64,000 nt of DNA from Macrocystis pyrifera (lineage: Eukaryota > Sar > Phaeophyceae > Laminariales > Laminariaceae): contig JASSKH010000010.1 of NCBI GenBank assembly GCA_031763025.1, forward strand, positions 12,851,427-12,915,426, written 5' to 3'. The notes under the pieces were generated by a model. The model did no database searches. It saw nothing but the letters and a program-made list of their open reading frames with translations, and was not told the DNA's origin. Positions within the stretch are counted from its first letter, which is position 1; each line of letters opens with the position of its first letter. The position numbers were made by a program, and so were the translations under genes. Positions 26,100 to 36,689 of this stretch are shown here, piece by piece.

Positions 26100-28369
26100 C
26101 TGTTCATGCCACCAGTGTTTGTGAGGGATTTGATCCTCCAGGTTGTGCTCGTACTGCCCCCGGCCGTATTAGAGCATCCATTGTTGCCATTGACGGTAGG
26201 AGTGTCCACCGTCGTTGAGTTGTCCGAGCACCGGGTTTGGGATGCCGGACGTGTTGAGGAAGCCCTCGGAGCAGGTCTTCATGCTGCGGTCCGTGCCCTT
26301 GCAGTTTAGGCAGTGGCCACCGTGATCGCCTAGGGCTTGGGCGCGGGCCGAGCTCGTCAGGAGCGGTGTCAGGAGCGGTGGGTTTTGGGGGATTGAATGT
26401 GGTCGTTACCATGTAGACCCCCTCGTAATGCCGCAGCGGCCAGTCCGCCTCGTCCTCGCAGAACGGGTCGCCGTCCTGTTCGGCCATGGTCATGGCCGGG
26501 TTGGAGGAAGATCCCCTTGCGTTGGTGCCTGGGCCACGCTGAGTTTGCTGTTGCTCAGGGGTCGGTGGGGGAGGAGGAGTGCGTGACGAACTCGCCGGAG
26601 GAAGTCGCGTGGTAGCGGTGCCCGTTGATCGCCGGCGTCTTGTTGGTCGCCAACCCTTCGAATGCTGCCCGCATGCCCGCAGCCGAGGAGAACGGCTGCG
26701 GGGTGGTCATGAGGCGCCCCGGATAAAGCGTGGGTATAAGGGATGGGTATTTGGCTGCCCGTGACGCCGAGCACAATCTCGATGACCATGGCGTCACTCG
26801 GCTTAAAGACCCGCTCCGTGCCTTGTGCGATGGACACGCGTTCTTTAAATGCCCGGACGAAGGTAGCAAAGTCCGTAAGAATTGGGGACGCCGAAGGTAT
26901 GGAGCTGCTCGAAGGCGCGGCCCTGGTCGCCGTCGTCGAAAGGGTTCGCAAGTAGACATAAAAACGATTCTTGGGCGCCGACGGTCCGGTGTCGTCGACA
27001 GCAAGGTTCTAGCGCACCTGGACGAAGAAATCGCTCTTACGCGCGGCGGGGCAGTGGAGATACCATGACCTGGGGGGGACGAGAGCGCCTTGCGAAAACA
27101 ATTTTGTGGTGGGACATCCCATCCCACTACCCACGGGGGTTTGTCGAACGACTGCTTCTCCGAGTCGTCGCACACGATCCAGATCTCGCCAAGGCCGAGG
27201 ACCACCTTAACGTTGGCGAAGAACACGCCCAGGTAGACGGCAAGTTCTACATTGTCCCGGCCTGGGAACCGCACGAGCGCAGCGAACTTTCTCATATCAA
27301 CCCTGGCGTGGAGGCGCTGGACACCGCGACGTTCCGCCTCCGTCATGGGCTCCGTTGTGGCTCCCGTCATCAGGCTGAGCGCTCATGCAGAGGGGGGCGC
27401 TGTCGTCGTGGTGGGCGTTGTCGAGGTGGGGTGGGGCGGTTTCGGCGGCGACGGCGTGTCCGTCGTGGGGCGGGTGGTTGGCGGGAGTCGGGGGAGTGGG
27501 TCGAGGCCCGGTTGGGTTACACACGTAGCCGCGGCCGGCGTTGGAGTGGAAATGCCGTAGCTCGAGCAAAAGGGTATCGGCGGCCCCGATGAACTCGGGA
27601 GAGGCACCCTCGGTGGCGGCACGGGGCAGAACGAAGGTGATCGACGGGTCACAGTCGGATGGGAACAGCCGCCATACGCGGTGTGCTGCTAGCGAGACAT
27701 TCGAGACTGTCGCGTCGCGGAAAACCCAGTCAGTGGGCTCAAAGCCGGACATCTGCGGTTGCCGGTGCCCAGTGGGTATGGGGGCTGGCAAGGGTTGCGC
27801 CGGTAGTAGTGTCTGGGACATTGTGGTCCCAGTTTGGTTTTGGGACGGCTTGGAGGTGGTGGTCCTAGACATCGAGGGGGACGTAAAAGGTGGCCCTGGG
27901 TGCGGAGCGCGCGGCTGCGATTGGGCCGTGATCGCCGTGGTCACAGCTTTGGTCTCATTGGTGGGGTCGGAAGGGTTCGAGAAAAGGGTGGGGGAGGGCG
28001 GTAACACGAGTAGGAGGTCATCGATTTTTTTCGCGAGAAAGAGGAGCTGCTCGTGGTGGGCTTTTGAGTGCCGCGCGGCGCTCACGGGAGAGCCGTGGGA
28101 TCGCCTTGGGAGCAGTGGTGGCAGTTTTTTTCCTGTGAGAAGGCCTCCGGTTTCATTAGTAGGCCCGGCGCTGGTCGTGTCTGCTCCCTGTGGAGAGGAT
28201 CCCGGTGTGGTGCCGGGTGTAGCGTTGGGTCGCTCAGAAGAGTTTCGAAGCCGGGGGTATCGTCGTTCGTAGCGCGGGAGGACCTTGCGTCATACCTCGC
28301 CTTGCGGCGGGTAGTGGCGTCGGGGGAGTGGGTGCCGGCCATGTTGGTGGACGGGGCGTTCTCGGTCAT
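26100..28369 (-). pseudogene. LTR-retrotransposon gag, broken
   Basis: Nucleocapsid-type structural protein of an LTR retrotransposon. On the minus strand it starts at 28369 (MTENAPSTNMAG), is Pro/Ser/Thr-rich at first, and has globular stretches (RVWRLFPSDCDPSITFVLP near 27630; DMRKFAALVRFPGRDNVELA near 27270; FVRAFKERVSIAQ near 26840). Near 26263-26330 it ends in a zinc knuckle, CLNCKGTDRSMKTC, followed by a GIPNPVLGQLND-type tail typical of such gags. The usual His of the CCHC knuckle is Arg here. At least four frame changes break it (about 28090, 27310, 26960 and 26500). No protease, integrase or reverse transcriptase was found next to it, and I could not find its LTRs. The long plus-strand frame at 27541-28272 is only its shadow. 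Inactive relic. Confidence 0.72.
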
Positions 28370-28734
28370 GTTCGAGTGGGTGGAAAGCTTGCACTGGGAC
28401 AGGAATAGGTTTGGTGGCAGATGGCGAGGGCGGGTGGATCTAGGCTTGGATTGCGATGGGCGGCTACAATACCAACAAACTGATCTATAGAAGAGAGAAA
28501 TGAGTCACGGTAAGGACGTACGATAGGGGGGTGGGGAAGGGGGGGGGGCGTGTGACACGATTTTGGTGCCTGTCGAGATTCACGGTAGTCGCACCCGAGT
28601 AACTCAAGTGATATCGGTTGAACTGAATTGGACAGACCTCCGTCTAAAATGCCCAAGGTTCGTAATGATAACAGGGCGTGATAATTACTGGACGTGGGCA
28701 GTGCAAGACCAATCGCCCGGATACAATTATAGTG

Positions 28735-28809
28735 CCTCGGTCATCAATTCACAGCGGTTAATGGTCAAATGACGAAGGGAAGCAACAAATGAGTATGCCC
28801 CCCCCCCCG
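28735..28809 (+). mobile_element. LINE 3' terminus with poly(C) tail
   Basis: Ends GGTTAATGGTCAAATGACGA, then AGCAACAAATGAGTATG plus C11. It abuts the 5' end of the full SINE-like copy. Confidence 0.8.
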
Positions 28810-28823
28810 CCCTATTATATATA

Positions 28824-29342
28824 GATTGGGTTGGCGTCGGTTGGTAACGACACTTTGTAAAACATGTCGCTCACTGCTTGAGCTAGACAACGAGGGTACC
28901 GCTTTTTTTTTGTTTATGTTTGGGCGGTCGGTCACAGCTGATGGTCGAGTTAGATCATCTGTGCGGCGTGAAGAACCTTTACTCCGCACAAGGAGAATGA
29001 TCGTATCACGTACTATTTAATAGGTAGTGTTTATGGTACGACACCCAAGAGGCAGTTACATAGCATTCCCATTGCTGTCACTGGAAGTAGCTACACCGGA
29101 AATTGAATTAACTTATTGAAGCTGTCATCCATATGCAAGTCCGCCTCACAAGCGGTTCTTAGTAGGATGCAGCTCACCCTCCATGCCACTCGCCGGACAG
29201 CTCACGGCGCTTCGCGCTTGGTGCAAGCAATGTCTGCCTGGTCGGTGGAAACCCGACGTGCTGCGTCCCGGCATTGTAGGGGTGCGAGGGTCTATGGTCA
29301 TATGACTGCGGCCATGCATGATATCGAGTACACCCCCCCCCC
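28824..29342 (+). mobile_element. SINE-like element, full length (~0.52 kb)
   Basis: Starts ATTGGGTTGGCGTCGGTTGG and has a T-run/GGTCGGTCAC centre. It then runs through GCTGTCATCCATATGCAAGT and GGTCGGTGGAAACCCGACGT to GGCCATGCATGATATCGAGT, ending ACA plus C10. No open frame. I could not find convincing pol III A/B boxes. Its last 11 bases and C tail resemble those of the LINE. Confidence 0.85.
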
Positions 29343-29567
29343 ACACAATATGCGGAGGTAACAAAGAATAAGAATGGGGAGAAGCTGTTAAAGTTCCTCA
29401 TGCACAACGAGATGAAGACGTCGAATGACAGAGAAAAAAAAACAGAGCCAGAACAGACTAGAGAGTGCATACAAAAGGAAGAAAGCTCTATCCTTGACTT
29501 TAGAGTGGTAGAAAATGGAAGTAGTAAGGAAACGGCGGTCCATGTACGCGCAGCGGACGTAGGAACT

Positions 29568-29845
29568 TGTTATGGTACTGCTTTGATTGAAGCTGAAAGC
29601 CCAGTAACTACCTGGGTTCAGGCACTGGGATCATATTTGTAGTACTTGGGAGGCGTATCTTAAATGGAAAACCAGGGTTTCCCAGCGAGGCACGAGCCCT
29701 GCCCTCAGTCTCCACGTGCACGAAAACAATGAAGCTGTTTTTCTTCCGCAGTATCTCTAAGAAAACAACACACGTGAGTACCAACGAGTACCTGCTTAAT
29801 AGACAAACCTGTCAAGGGATACAGAGTGTCCCGACCTTAATCTTA
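29568..29845. repeat. Left ~278-bp direct repeat (putative LTR)
   Basis: Shares TATGGTACTGCTTTGATTGA, TACCTGGGTTCAGGCACTGG and CACGTGAGTACCAACGAGTA blocks with the right copy. Confidence 0.7.
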
Positions 29846-30038
29846 GTGAGTGGCGTCGACGGCAGGAAAAAATACGAAATTTTGCGCTACTGGGCCGGCA
29901 CCCCGAACCAACACCGCCAAACCAATCGCCTGTACCGCCGGATGAGAATAGGCGCGGCACAACGGGAGCTTTTTTCGGAGTAACGGCGAGCGCTTTCTGG
30001 CACCCGGCTATGGCTGCGTATCGCACGTCGATTGACTT

Positions 30039-30323
30039 CGCCGATACTGCAACACTGTGCTTCCCAACGGGGCCCACTTTTGGTACAAGGGTGACGATGG
30101 TCAGTGGTAGCCCGGGAAAATCACCGCGACTACACCAACGGATGGCGTATAGTTGGTCCGATTTTTGGACGACCCGGGGCCGATCAAGCTCCCTCTTTCT
30201 CCGGCGCGCTACACGACTTCGACGAGAGCTGTACGAGGTTCTTGGTGTCTGCAAGTACAATTGGCTGCACGGGGGGTCCAGCGCAACGTAGGTGAATCTC
30301 GGGGCGCCGCCGTGGATAGATGA
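30039..30323 (+). pseudogene. Tudor/SH3-like module, two in-frame stops
   Basis: A 94-codon frame interrupted by two TAG codons, one where Trp and one where Tyr would be expected. Visible blocks are RRYCNTVLPNGAHFWYKGDD, PGKITATTPTDG and LVRFLDDPGPIKLPLSP. The pattern of aromatic residues and the DG-V-x-L-V-R-F strand suggest a small Tudor/PWWP-type beta-barrel, a fold that commonly binds modified histone tails. A second decayed copy is at 61514-61660. It lies between the two putative LTRs, so it travels or travelled with a mobile element. Confidence 0.5.
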
Positions 30324-31005
30324 TTTTCGCTTCTTGGCCGCACTCGGTATTTTTTTTATTGCTGTTTTCCTGGACTTTGGGGGGTGATCTTCTACCTTTT
30401 TGACGTTTTCCGAGTTTTCGGGTCGGGGTTTTTCTGCTCGGTATGTTCTTGGTCCGTTTTTGTTGGGCTGGGTGGGGTATGGTTTTTGCGTATTTTGTCC
30501 TGCCAACCCCCCCCGCTCGGTTTCGGGGCTGGTCTGGGTAATCGGGCCACTCATTTGTGGCACAGGACACGTTTCCGGAGTTGTGGGCTGGGTTTAGGTG
30601 GTTTTGGCGTATTCCGTGTTACTGTTCTTCTCGTCCTACCGATCCCCTCCCGCTTGGGAGCTGGAGGCGATCTGGATAAAATTGGCAACACCTACTGGGG
30701 AACCGGATCGCCTCGATTTTTTTGTGTTAGCTTTTCGCTTTCCTGTGGACACTTTTTCTCGCCCTACCCCTGGTGCAGGTGACATGACGATGGCCTTCGT
30801 CGACGATATATTCTGCCCCTTAAGGCTAGGCCTTCCTGTCTTTTCTTTTTTTGACGTACCTTGCCGACTCCGTTGCCTTGCCGTTCAGAGGTGTGGGAGT
30901 GGGTTTTGAGGAGCCGCATCTTCGACTCAAGTTCTAGCTAGTGGAATCGGGGGTTCCATGAATTTCCCATAGTTCTGCATACACTGCTCATCAGAGCGGG
31001 CTAGA

Positions 31006-31278
31006 GTTATGGTACTGCTTTGATTGAAGCTGAAATCCCGAGATTTACCTGGGTTCAGGCACTGGGATCGTATATGTAGTACTTGGGAGGCGTATATTAG
31101 ACGGAACACCGAGGTTTTCCCAGCGAGGCACGAGCCTTGCCCTCAGTCTCCACGTGCACGAAAGGAATAAAGCTGCTCTTCTTATACAGTACTCTGAGCA
31201 AACACCACACGTGAGTACCAACGAGTACCTAGGCAAACCTGTCAAGGGCCACAAAATATCCCGACCTTGATCTTAACA
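31006..31278. repeat. Right ~273-bp direct repeat (putative LTR)
   Basis: Partner of the left repeat. The expected initial TG has become AG, and the outer end reads CTTAACA. Confidence 0.7.
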
Positions 31279-32232
31279 AACCACGGAATACTGTCTAATA
31301 TAGACAGACAGTCAGCAGACGAGAGATATCAAACATGGGTGAGGTAGAAAATTGTACAGATGGGGAATATATAAACTAGAAGTGAAAGAAAAGGGAAAGA
31401 ACCCCAAGACAAGATGGCCAAAAATGCAGAGCAATTTTCTTAGTTGTTGGAAAGAATAGGCACAACAAATAATGCTATAGAGAGGGATAATGCAGGACCT
31501 AGGACAATAGAAGGATGGGAGCAATTGTCGAAGACCACGGCAAGTAAAGTAATAGGGACGGAGATGTGATTGTATGCAACAGAACAGTAAAATGGTGGGA
31601 TCAGGAAGTAATAGAGGCTATAAGTGTAAGAAGAAAGGCACTTTCAAGATATACATCGAGTAAAACTACGACAGGATGGGAGGAACATGCTCTAGCTAGA
31701 AAAAAAGTAAAAGAGATGGTAAAGCAGAAAAATAAATGGATATGAAAATACGAGGCAAATAAAACGAATGAAGACTTTGAGGGCGGGATGAAGCAGATTT
31801 GGGTAGAGATCAAAGGGATACTGGGCAAACAAGCAGAAGAGGCAGACACGGGAGTAGCTACCTTGAGAGCACCGAACGGCCAAATGGATAGTAGTTCGAA
31901 GGGGGAAAAGGAAGGACTACTTTAGTAGAGCATTACCGTAAGCTAGGAACGCCCACAACCAACCAAACGTTCGACGCAGAATCCGACAAGGAAATCAACG
32001 CGTGGGCAGAGGCGAACGTAGATGCGTCAGAAAGGGAAGACAGCGGTTCAGAAGCGTTTCAGGGAGACTTCACATGGGAATAAGTAAATGAGGGTGTAAC
32101 TAAACTCAAGAATAGGAAGGCAGCAGGCGCAGACCGAATAGTGAATGAATGTATGAGTTACGGGGGTGAAGGAATCCTTCCCATGATGATGATGACGCGG
32201 TATAGCTGGGTTTTGAACAACAAGTACGTACC

Positions 32233-32341
32233 TATCACGGGGGTCCATAGTTAATGGGACCAAATTGTGTTAGCAAAAATAGGTAAATATATAGGTTTTT
32301 GTGTGTACCATAGGTCCTATTAACTATGGACCCCCGTAATA
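32233..32341. mobile_element. MITE-1 copy in LINE copy B
   Basis: TATCACGGGGGTCCATAGTT to GGACCCCCGTAATA. Confidence 0.9.
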
Positions 32342-32451
32342 GGAGGTAAAGAGAAGGAGCGGCAGCAAACTTATTTAAGAAAGAAGATAAGGCTGACTCG
32401 GGGAACTATAGAGGGATAACGCTATTGAGCACAGTATATAGGCAAGACATT

Positions 32452-32560
32452 TATTACGGGGGTCCATAGTTAACGGGACCATTTTTTTTTGGTAAAAATA
32501 GGTAAATATATAGGTTTTTATGTACACCATAGGTCCTGTTAACTATGGACCCCCGAAATA
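32452..32560. mobile_element. MITE-1 copy in LINE copy B
   Basis: TATTACGGGGGTCCATAGTT to GGACCCCCGAAATA. It lies only 110 bp from the previous copy. Confidence 0.9.
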
Positions 32561-34207
32561 GTAAGATTTCGAACGATAGAATGGGAACAATGATGGAGAA
32601 GGAAGTCAAAACAAAGGCGAGGGGCAAGCAGGGGTTAAGCCAAATCGTAGCTGTGTAGGCCATGTGTTAACATTAGGTAAGACAAGCGAAGATAGGAAAG
32701 ACGAGGGGCTACTGTAGCAAAGTTCGGTTTCTTTCTATTAATAGATGTACAGAAGGCCTATTGCACGGTACGGAGAAAAGGATCGTGGGAAAAGCTGTGG
32801 GAAATAGGGATAAGAGGAAATATGAGGAGAACGATGAAAAATATGACGGAGTGTGCGAGAAGTGCTGTGATGCTGGACGGGGAAATATCGAAGGTGTGTT
32901 GATAGTTTACAAGGAGGTGCACAGAGATGTACGTTATCACCTAATATTTTCAAGATGTATATTGACGACCTGATAGTAGCGGTCGAAGCAGCAAAACAAG
33001 GAGTCACGGTGGGGGAAGATACGGTGTCGGGATTGATGTTTGATGTTTGCGGATGACTTCGTGGGGATATCAGAAACACCCGAAGGATTGCAGAAACACC
33101 CGAAGGATTGCGCTAGCATACACTAGGAAATTGGGGGCGACGGTGAACGTCAAGAAGTGCGCAGCAGTTGTATGTAACGAAGATAAGGTGAACCCGGCAA
33201 ACTTCAGTTGGAAGTGGGGAGAAGATGAAGTGCCGATCGTAGACCAGTATACGTACCTTGGCGTAGAGATATCAATCACGGCTCCTGGGATACACACACA
33301 ACAAAAGTAATAGGAGAGGGTAAAGCACACGTAGGCAAGATGGATGCCATCCTAACAGACTCGCACCTGGACACCAGGATCAAGACATGTATCCTGATGA
33401 ATGTGATAGTACCGCAGCTAGAATACGCAGTGCAGGAGGAGTACGGGAAAGGAACGCGAAGTTTGTGGAACAGTAGGAAACAGTACAGACGACAGCAGCT
33501 AAAAAAATACTAAGATGCTCAAGCGCGACTACTAATAGATACCTGGTATACAGTTTTAAGAGCAGAACTGGGAATGTACCCTCTCAAGACAGATAGACAT
33601 GATAAAGTTGAAACGGGCAATATAAAGTAAGGAACACACCACAGAAGTTGCCTGCTACTGTATGGGAGAAAGTGACAAAACGGCGAGCTGGAATAAGGTG
33701 GGAAAGCGTACTGTAGTCGGGAAAGTATGGAAGGATATACGAGGAAACCAAGAAGAGGTGATGCCCGAAGAAAAGTTTGGGAAGTACAAGGCAGAAGTAG
33801 AAGAAAGGATGGAAATAAGTGAAAGACTAGCTCTAAGAAATAAGGTGAAATCGGAGAAACACTTACGAGATAAACGGGGGATTAAGCTACGGGATACGAA
33901 TGAAAACGTATTTGCACCCGGCCCAATGGACTTCGCGAAAACGCTGAAACTGCGAATTTGTGTAGGGGACCTGGACCTGCTAGAAAGAAGAAAGAGGTAT
34001 ACCAGTAGCCGGGAGGAGGAAGTAGATGCACAGATGCGCCCGCGGGGCAAGTAATAGAGTAGAACTCACGTATTAATAGTAGGAGGATGTGAAATGTACA
34101 TGGAGGAACGGGATTTGTTAGAAGAGGAGATGAGGGAAATAGACGAATGTGACATGGAGCAGTTTGGTACACTAGATAGCAGCGAGAAAACGATCGCTAT
34201 CCCAGGA

Positions 34208-34748
34208 GATAGAACAACCTCTTCCTTTCCTGCTTCATCGGAATTCGCCTTGTTGTCTTTCCTGCCCCTGCTACCAACCGTCCCAGGCTCGAAAGCCGCC
34301 CGATCTCTACCTTCCCCTACCCCCCCCCCCCCCCCCCCGCCGCCCCCCCCGCCTCGTCCGGCCGGCCGCGACCACCCAGCCCTTACTGCTCCCGTTTTTT
34401 CTGCTTCAGCCGCTGCTGCTGAAAGTTGTTGATTTGTTGGCGTTGATGCTGATAGTGGCGGTGGCGATGGCGTTCGTGGTGTTGTGTTGGTTGGTGTTGG
34501 TTGTGGTGGTGGTGATAGTCGTGGTAATGACGGTGATGGTGTGACAACCCACCCGTCTACACGCTGTTGCTACGGCCGCAGGCGCAACATCCACCTTCAC
34601 TACGGTAGGTGTCACTTCCGATGGCGGTAGCGCCCGCTCACAGGTCTTGCCTCCCGCCTCCCGTCTCCCAGCTAGCGGCGTCGCCACACCACCCCCGCCA
34701 CACGCTCTGCGAATCACGTCGTCTCAAAAAGCTTCCCTCGCTTTCCTC
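34208..34748. other. No gene; C run and GTT/GTG-rich sequence
   Basis: LINE homology stops at about 34207. A C-rich tract lies at 34320-34350, then GTGGTGTTGGTTG-type low complexity. No coding support. Confidence 0.45.
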
Positions 34749-34856
34749 TATCATGGGGGACCATAGTAAATAGGACCTACGGTAAACACAAAAACCTATA
34801 TATTCCCTATTTTTACTAACAATATTAGGTCCTATTTACTATGGTCCCCCGTAATA
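34749..34856. mobile_element. MITE-1 copy, 3' flank of the YbeY gene
   Basis: TATCATGGGGGACCATAGT to GGTCCCCCGTAATA. It lies about 50 bp beyond the YbeY stop codon, probably in its 3' untranslated region or just after. Confidence 0.9.
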
Positions 34857-34904
34857 GATGCTTTCGCTCCACACTCTCCGAATCGCTTTGTCTGAAGAGT
34901 TTCC

Positions 34905-36617
34905 TCAGTTTCCTCTCGATGCTGTTGCTCCGGCTTTATCCCGTCGCCGCTGCGCCGCTGCCGCTGCTGTTGCTTCCGCAGTTTCTGTAAAAACGGCCGC
35001 TAAGACTTTCTCTTCGAGCTCGACCATGACCTCGTAGTCTTGCTCTGTCTCGTGGTCGTACCCTAGCAGGTGGACCAGCCCGTGCACTAGTAGCATGGAT
35101 GCGCGCTCCTGCAGCAGAAGCGGGGCGCGTTCAAGATGAAAAAAAAAAGAAGACAAAAACAAATTAGACAAGCCAAAAACAAAAACTACAGTAGGAGTAA
35201 AGCATGAGGAAAAATCGACTGCAATACAAAAACAGGGATGAAGGAGATATAACACGGGACAAAAAACGGCGATTCGAGATGAAAACAAAGACGGTGTCAA
35301 CAAGATAAGATGGAGACACACGAGAAGGCAACAAAAAAGTGGTGACGAGAGCGAGGGAAAATATACCAAGACGAAACGATGCTCGAGATAGAGGAAAAAA
35401 AACAAGATGCTTAATCTATAAGGCGCACACGAGATGAAAAAAAAAGATATGCACGACGAAGGCTTAAGACCCCGTGAATGAAGATGAGGGCAAAGAACTA
35501 ACCAGCAACATACACACAAAATCAAAACGACACCACAAGAAAAGAAAGACAGGATAGACAGAAAGAAGGCGAAAATGACGAAAACAAGATTTCAACGTAA
35601 AGACAAGGTACTAAGTGTTAAGTGATTGGAAACAGTACACAATAATCGAGTCGAAAAGACATCGTGCGTAACAATCGAGATGGGGGAGAGAAATAAACAC
35701 ATGTAAACCAAAGAAGGCAGAGAAGATAAGACAGAAACGCTGTAAACAAGATGTGAAAAAGCCCGAACACGAAACAAGATCATGGAAATATCACATCACG
35801 ATAACGCAGAAAAAAGAAAGACAAAAGCGAGAGAAATGGGGAAAAAAAGCAGGATCAGATAACAACAAAGAGGGAAGGAAGCAGGCAATAACAACCGAAG
35901 AAACATAAGCCGCCGAACAAAGTAGCGTGCAGTCACAGCGGTTGCGCGAGCGGGATACATCGCGGGCGACAACAGTCGGCAAGCTTCTCACAAACGCGTT
36001 ATACGGCAGCTGAGTTCAGCGATCGAAGAAGCACACCGACCCCCCTCCCCCACCTCCTCTCCCCCCTCCCACCCCTTCCATTCCTCCCGCTCGAAGCCGG
36101 CGATGTTGCGAGTGCGGGCCTCGCGTAATAGGTTGTTCAAAACCCCCCCGAGCCTACGAATACCCCCCCCCCCCCCCGCCCCGAGTACAACCCCCCTCCC
36201 CAGACCCCACATCCCTCCCACCCCTACCCCTGCCCTCTCTCCGTTCCTCCTCCGTATATCCCTTTCCCCACAAGCAGGGCACTCCCACACCACACAACAC
36301 CACACCACATCATACCACACCTGAACGTCAAAAACCCTGGACATGGCCCCGCTCACGCCCCTCTCCACGTCCCACCAGTCGTTCTCCGCTGATTCGTCAA
36401 CGCCACCGATTTTCTCTCCTGCCCCTTCTACGACCACGGCACTCGCAGTCGCTGCTGCTGCTGCTGCTGCTGCTGCCGCCTCTTCCCTGTCCCTTGCGAT
36501 TTGTCGGTCAACGTACGCGAGGGATATGAACATGTCTCCCAGGTCCATCTCAGCGACGAACTTCACCTATGTGGATGTGGGTTCGGGTGTGGGGAGGGGG
36601 GCGATGGGAACGCGAGT

Positions 36618-36689
<72 letters not shown>

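Larger units (their letters stand above)
29568..31278. mobile_element. LTR-like element nested in the LINE
   Basis: Two direct repeats of about 275 bp (29568-29845 and 31006-31278), roughly 80-85% alike by eye, flank ~1.16 kb. The outer ends fit LTRs: TGTTATGG at the left and CTTAACA at the right. The inner ends are mutated. LINE coding resumes in frame logic on either side (GACGTAGGAACT, insert, AACCACGG), so this is a later insertion. No clear 5-bp target duplication. Too short for gag-pol, so a non-autonomous (TRIM-like) element is the best guess. Confidence 0.6.
29343..34207 (+). pseudogene. Non-LTR retrotransposon (LINE), decayed, copy B
   Basis: Endonuclease/reverse-transcriptase polyprotein of a LINE, broken by many stops and shifts. 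In order: the end of an endonuclease-like domain at 29400-29567 (SSILDFRVVENG, AADVGT); an LTR-like insertion (29568-31278); a linker at 31280-32090; the RT start at 32095-32160 (LKNRKAAGADRI); NYRGITLLSTVY at 32400; DVQKAYCTVRRKGSWEKLWE at 32745; the catalytic box [12 protein letters not shown] at 33045; [10 protein letters not shown] at 33150; then the C-terminal region to 34207 ([20 protein letters not shown]). Two MITEs interrupt it (32233, 32452). The 3' tail is missing. FADD is the normal LINE variant of the YxDD catalytic motif. It is related to the copies at 24534, 54302 and 55030. Confidence 0.82.

Noticed and set aside
27541-28272. 243-residue plus-strand open frame
   Set aside because: Shadow of the minus-strand gag relic, whose zinc knuckle and gag-like ending lie on the minus strand.
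34208-34748. LINE continuation after 34207
   Set aside because: The next bases (AACAACCTCTTCC) do not match the LINE copies at 54770 or 56700, so homology ends there.
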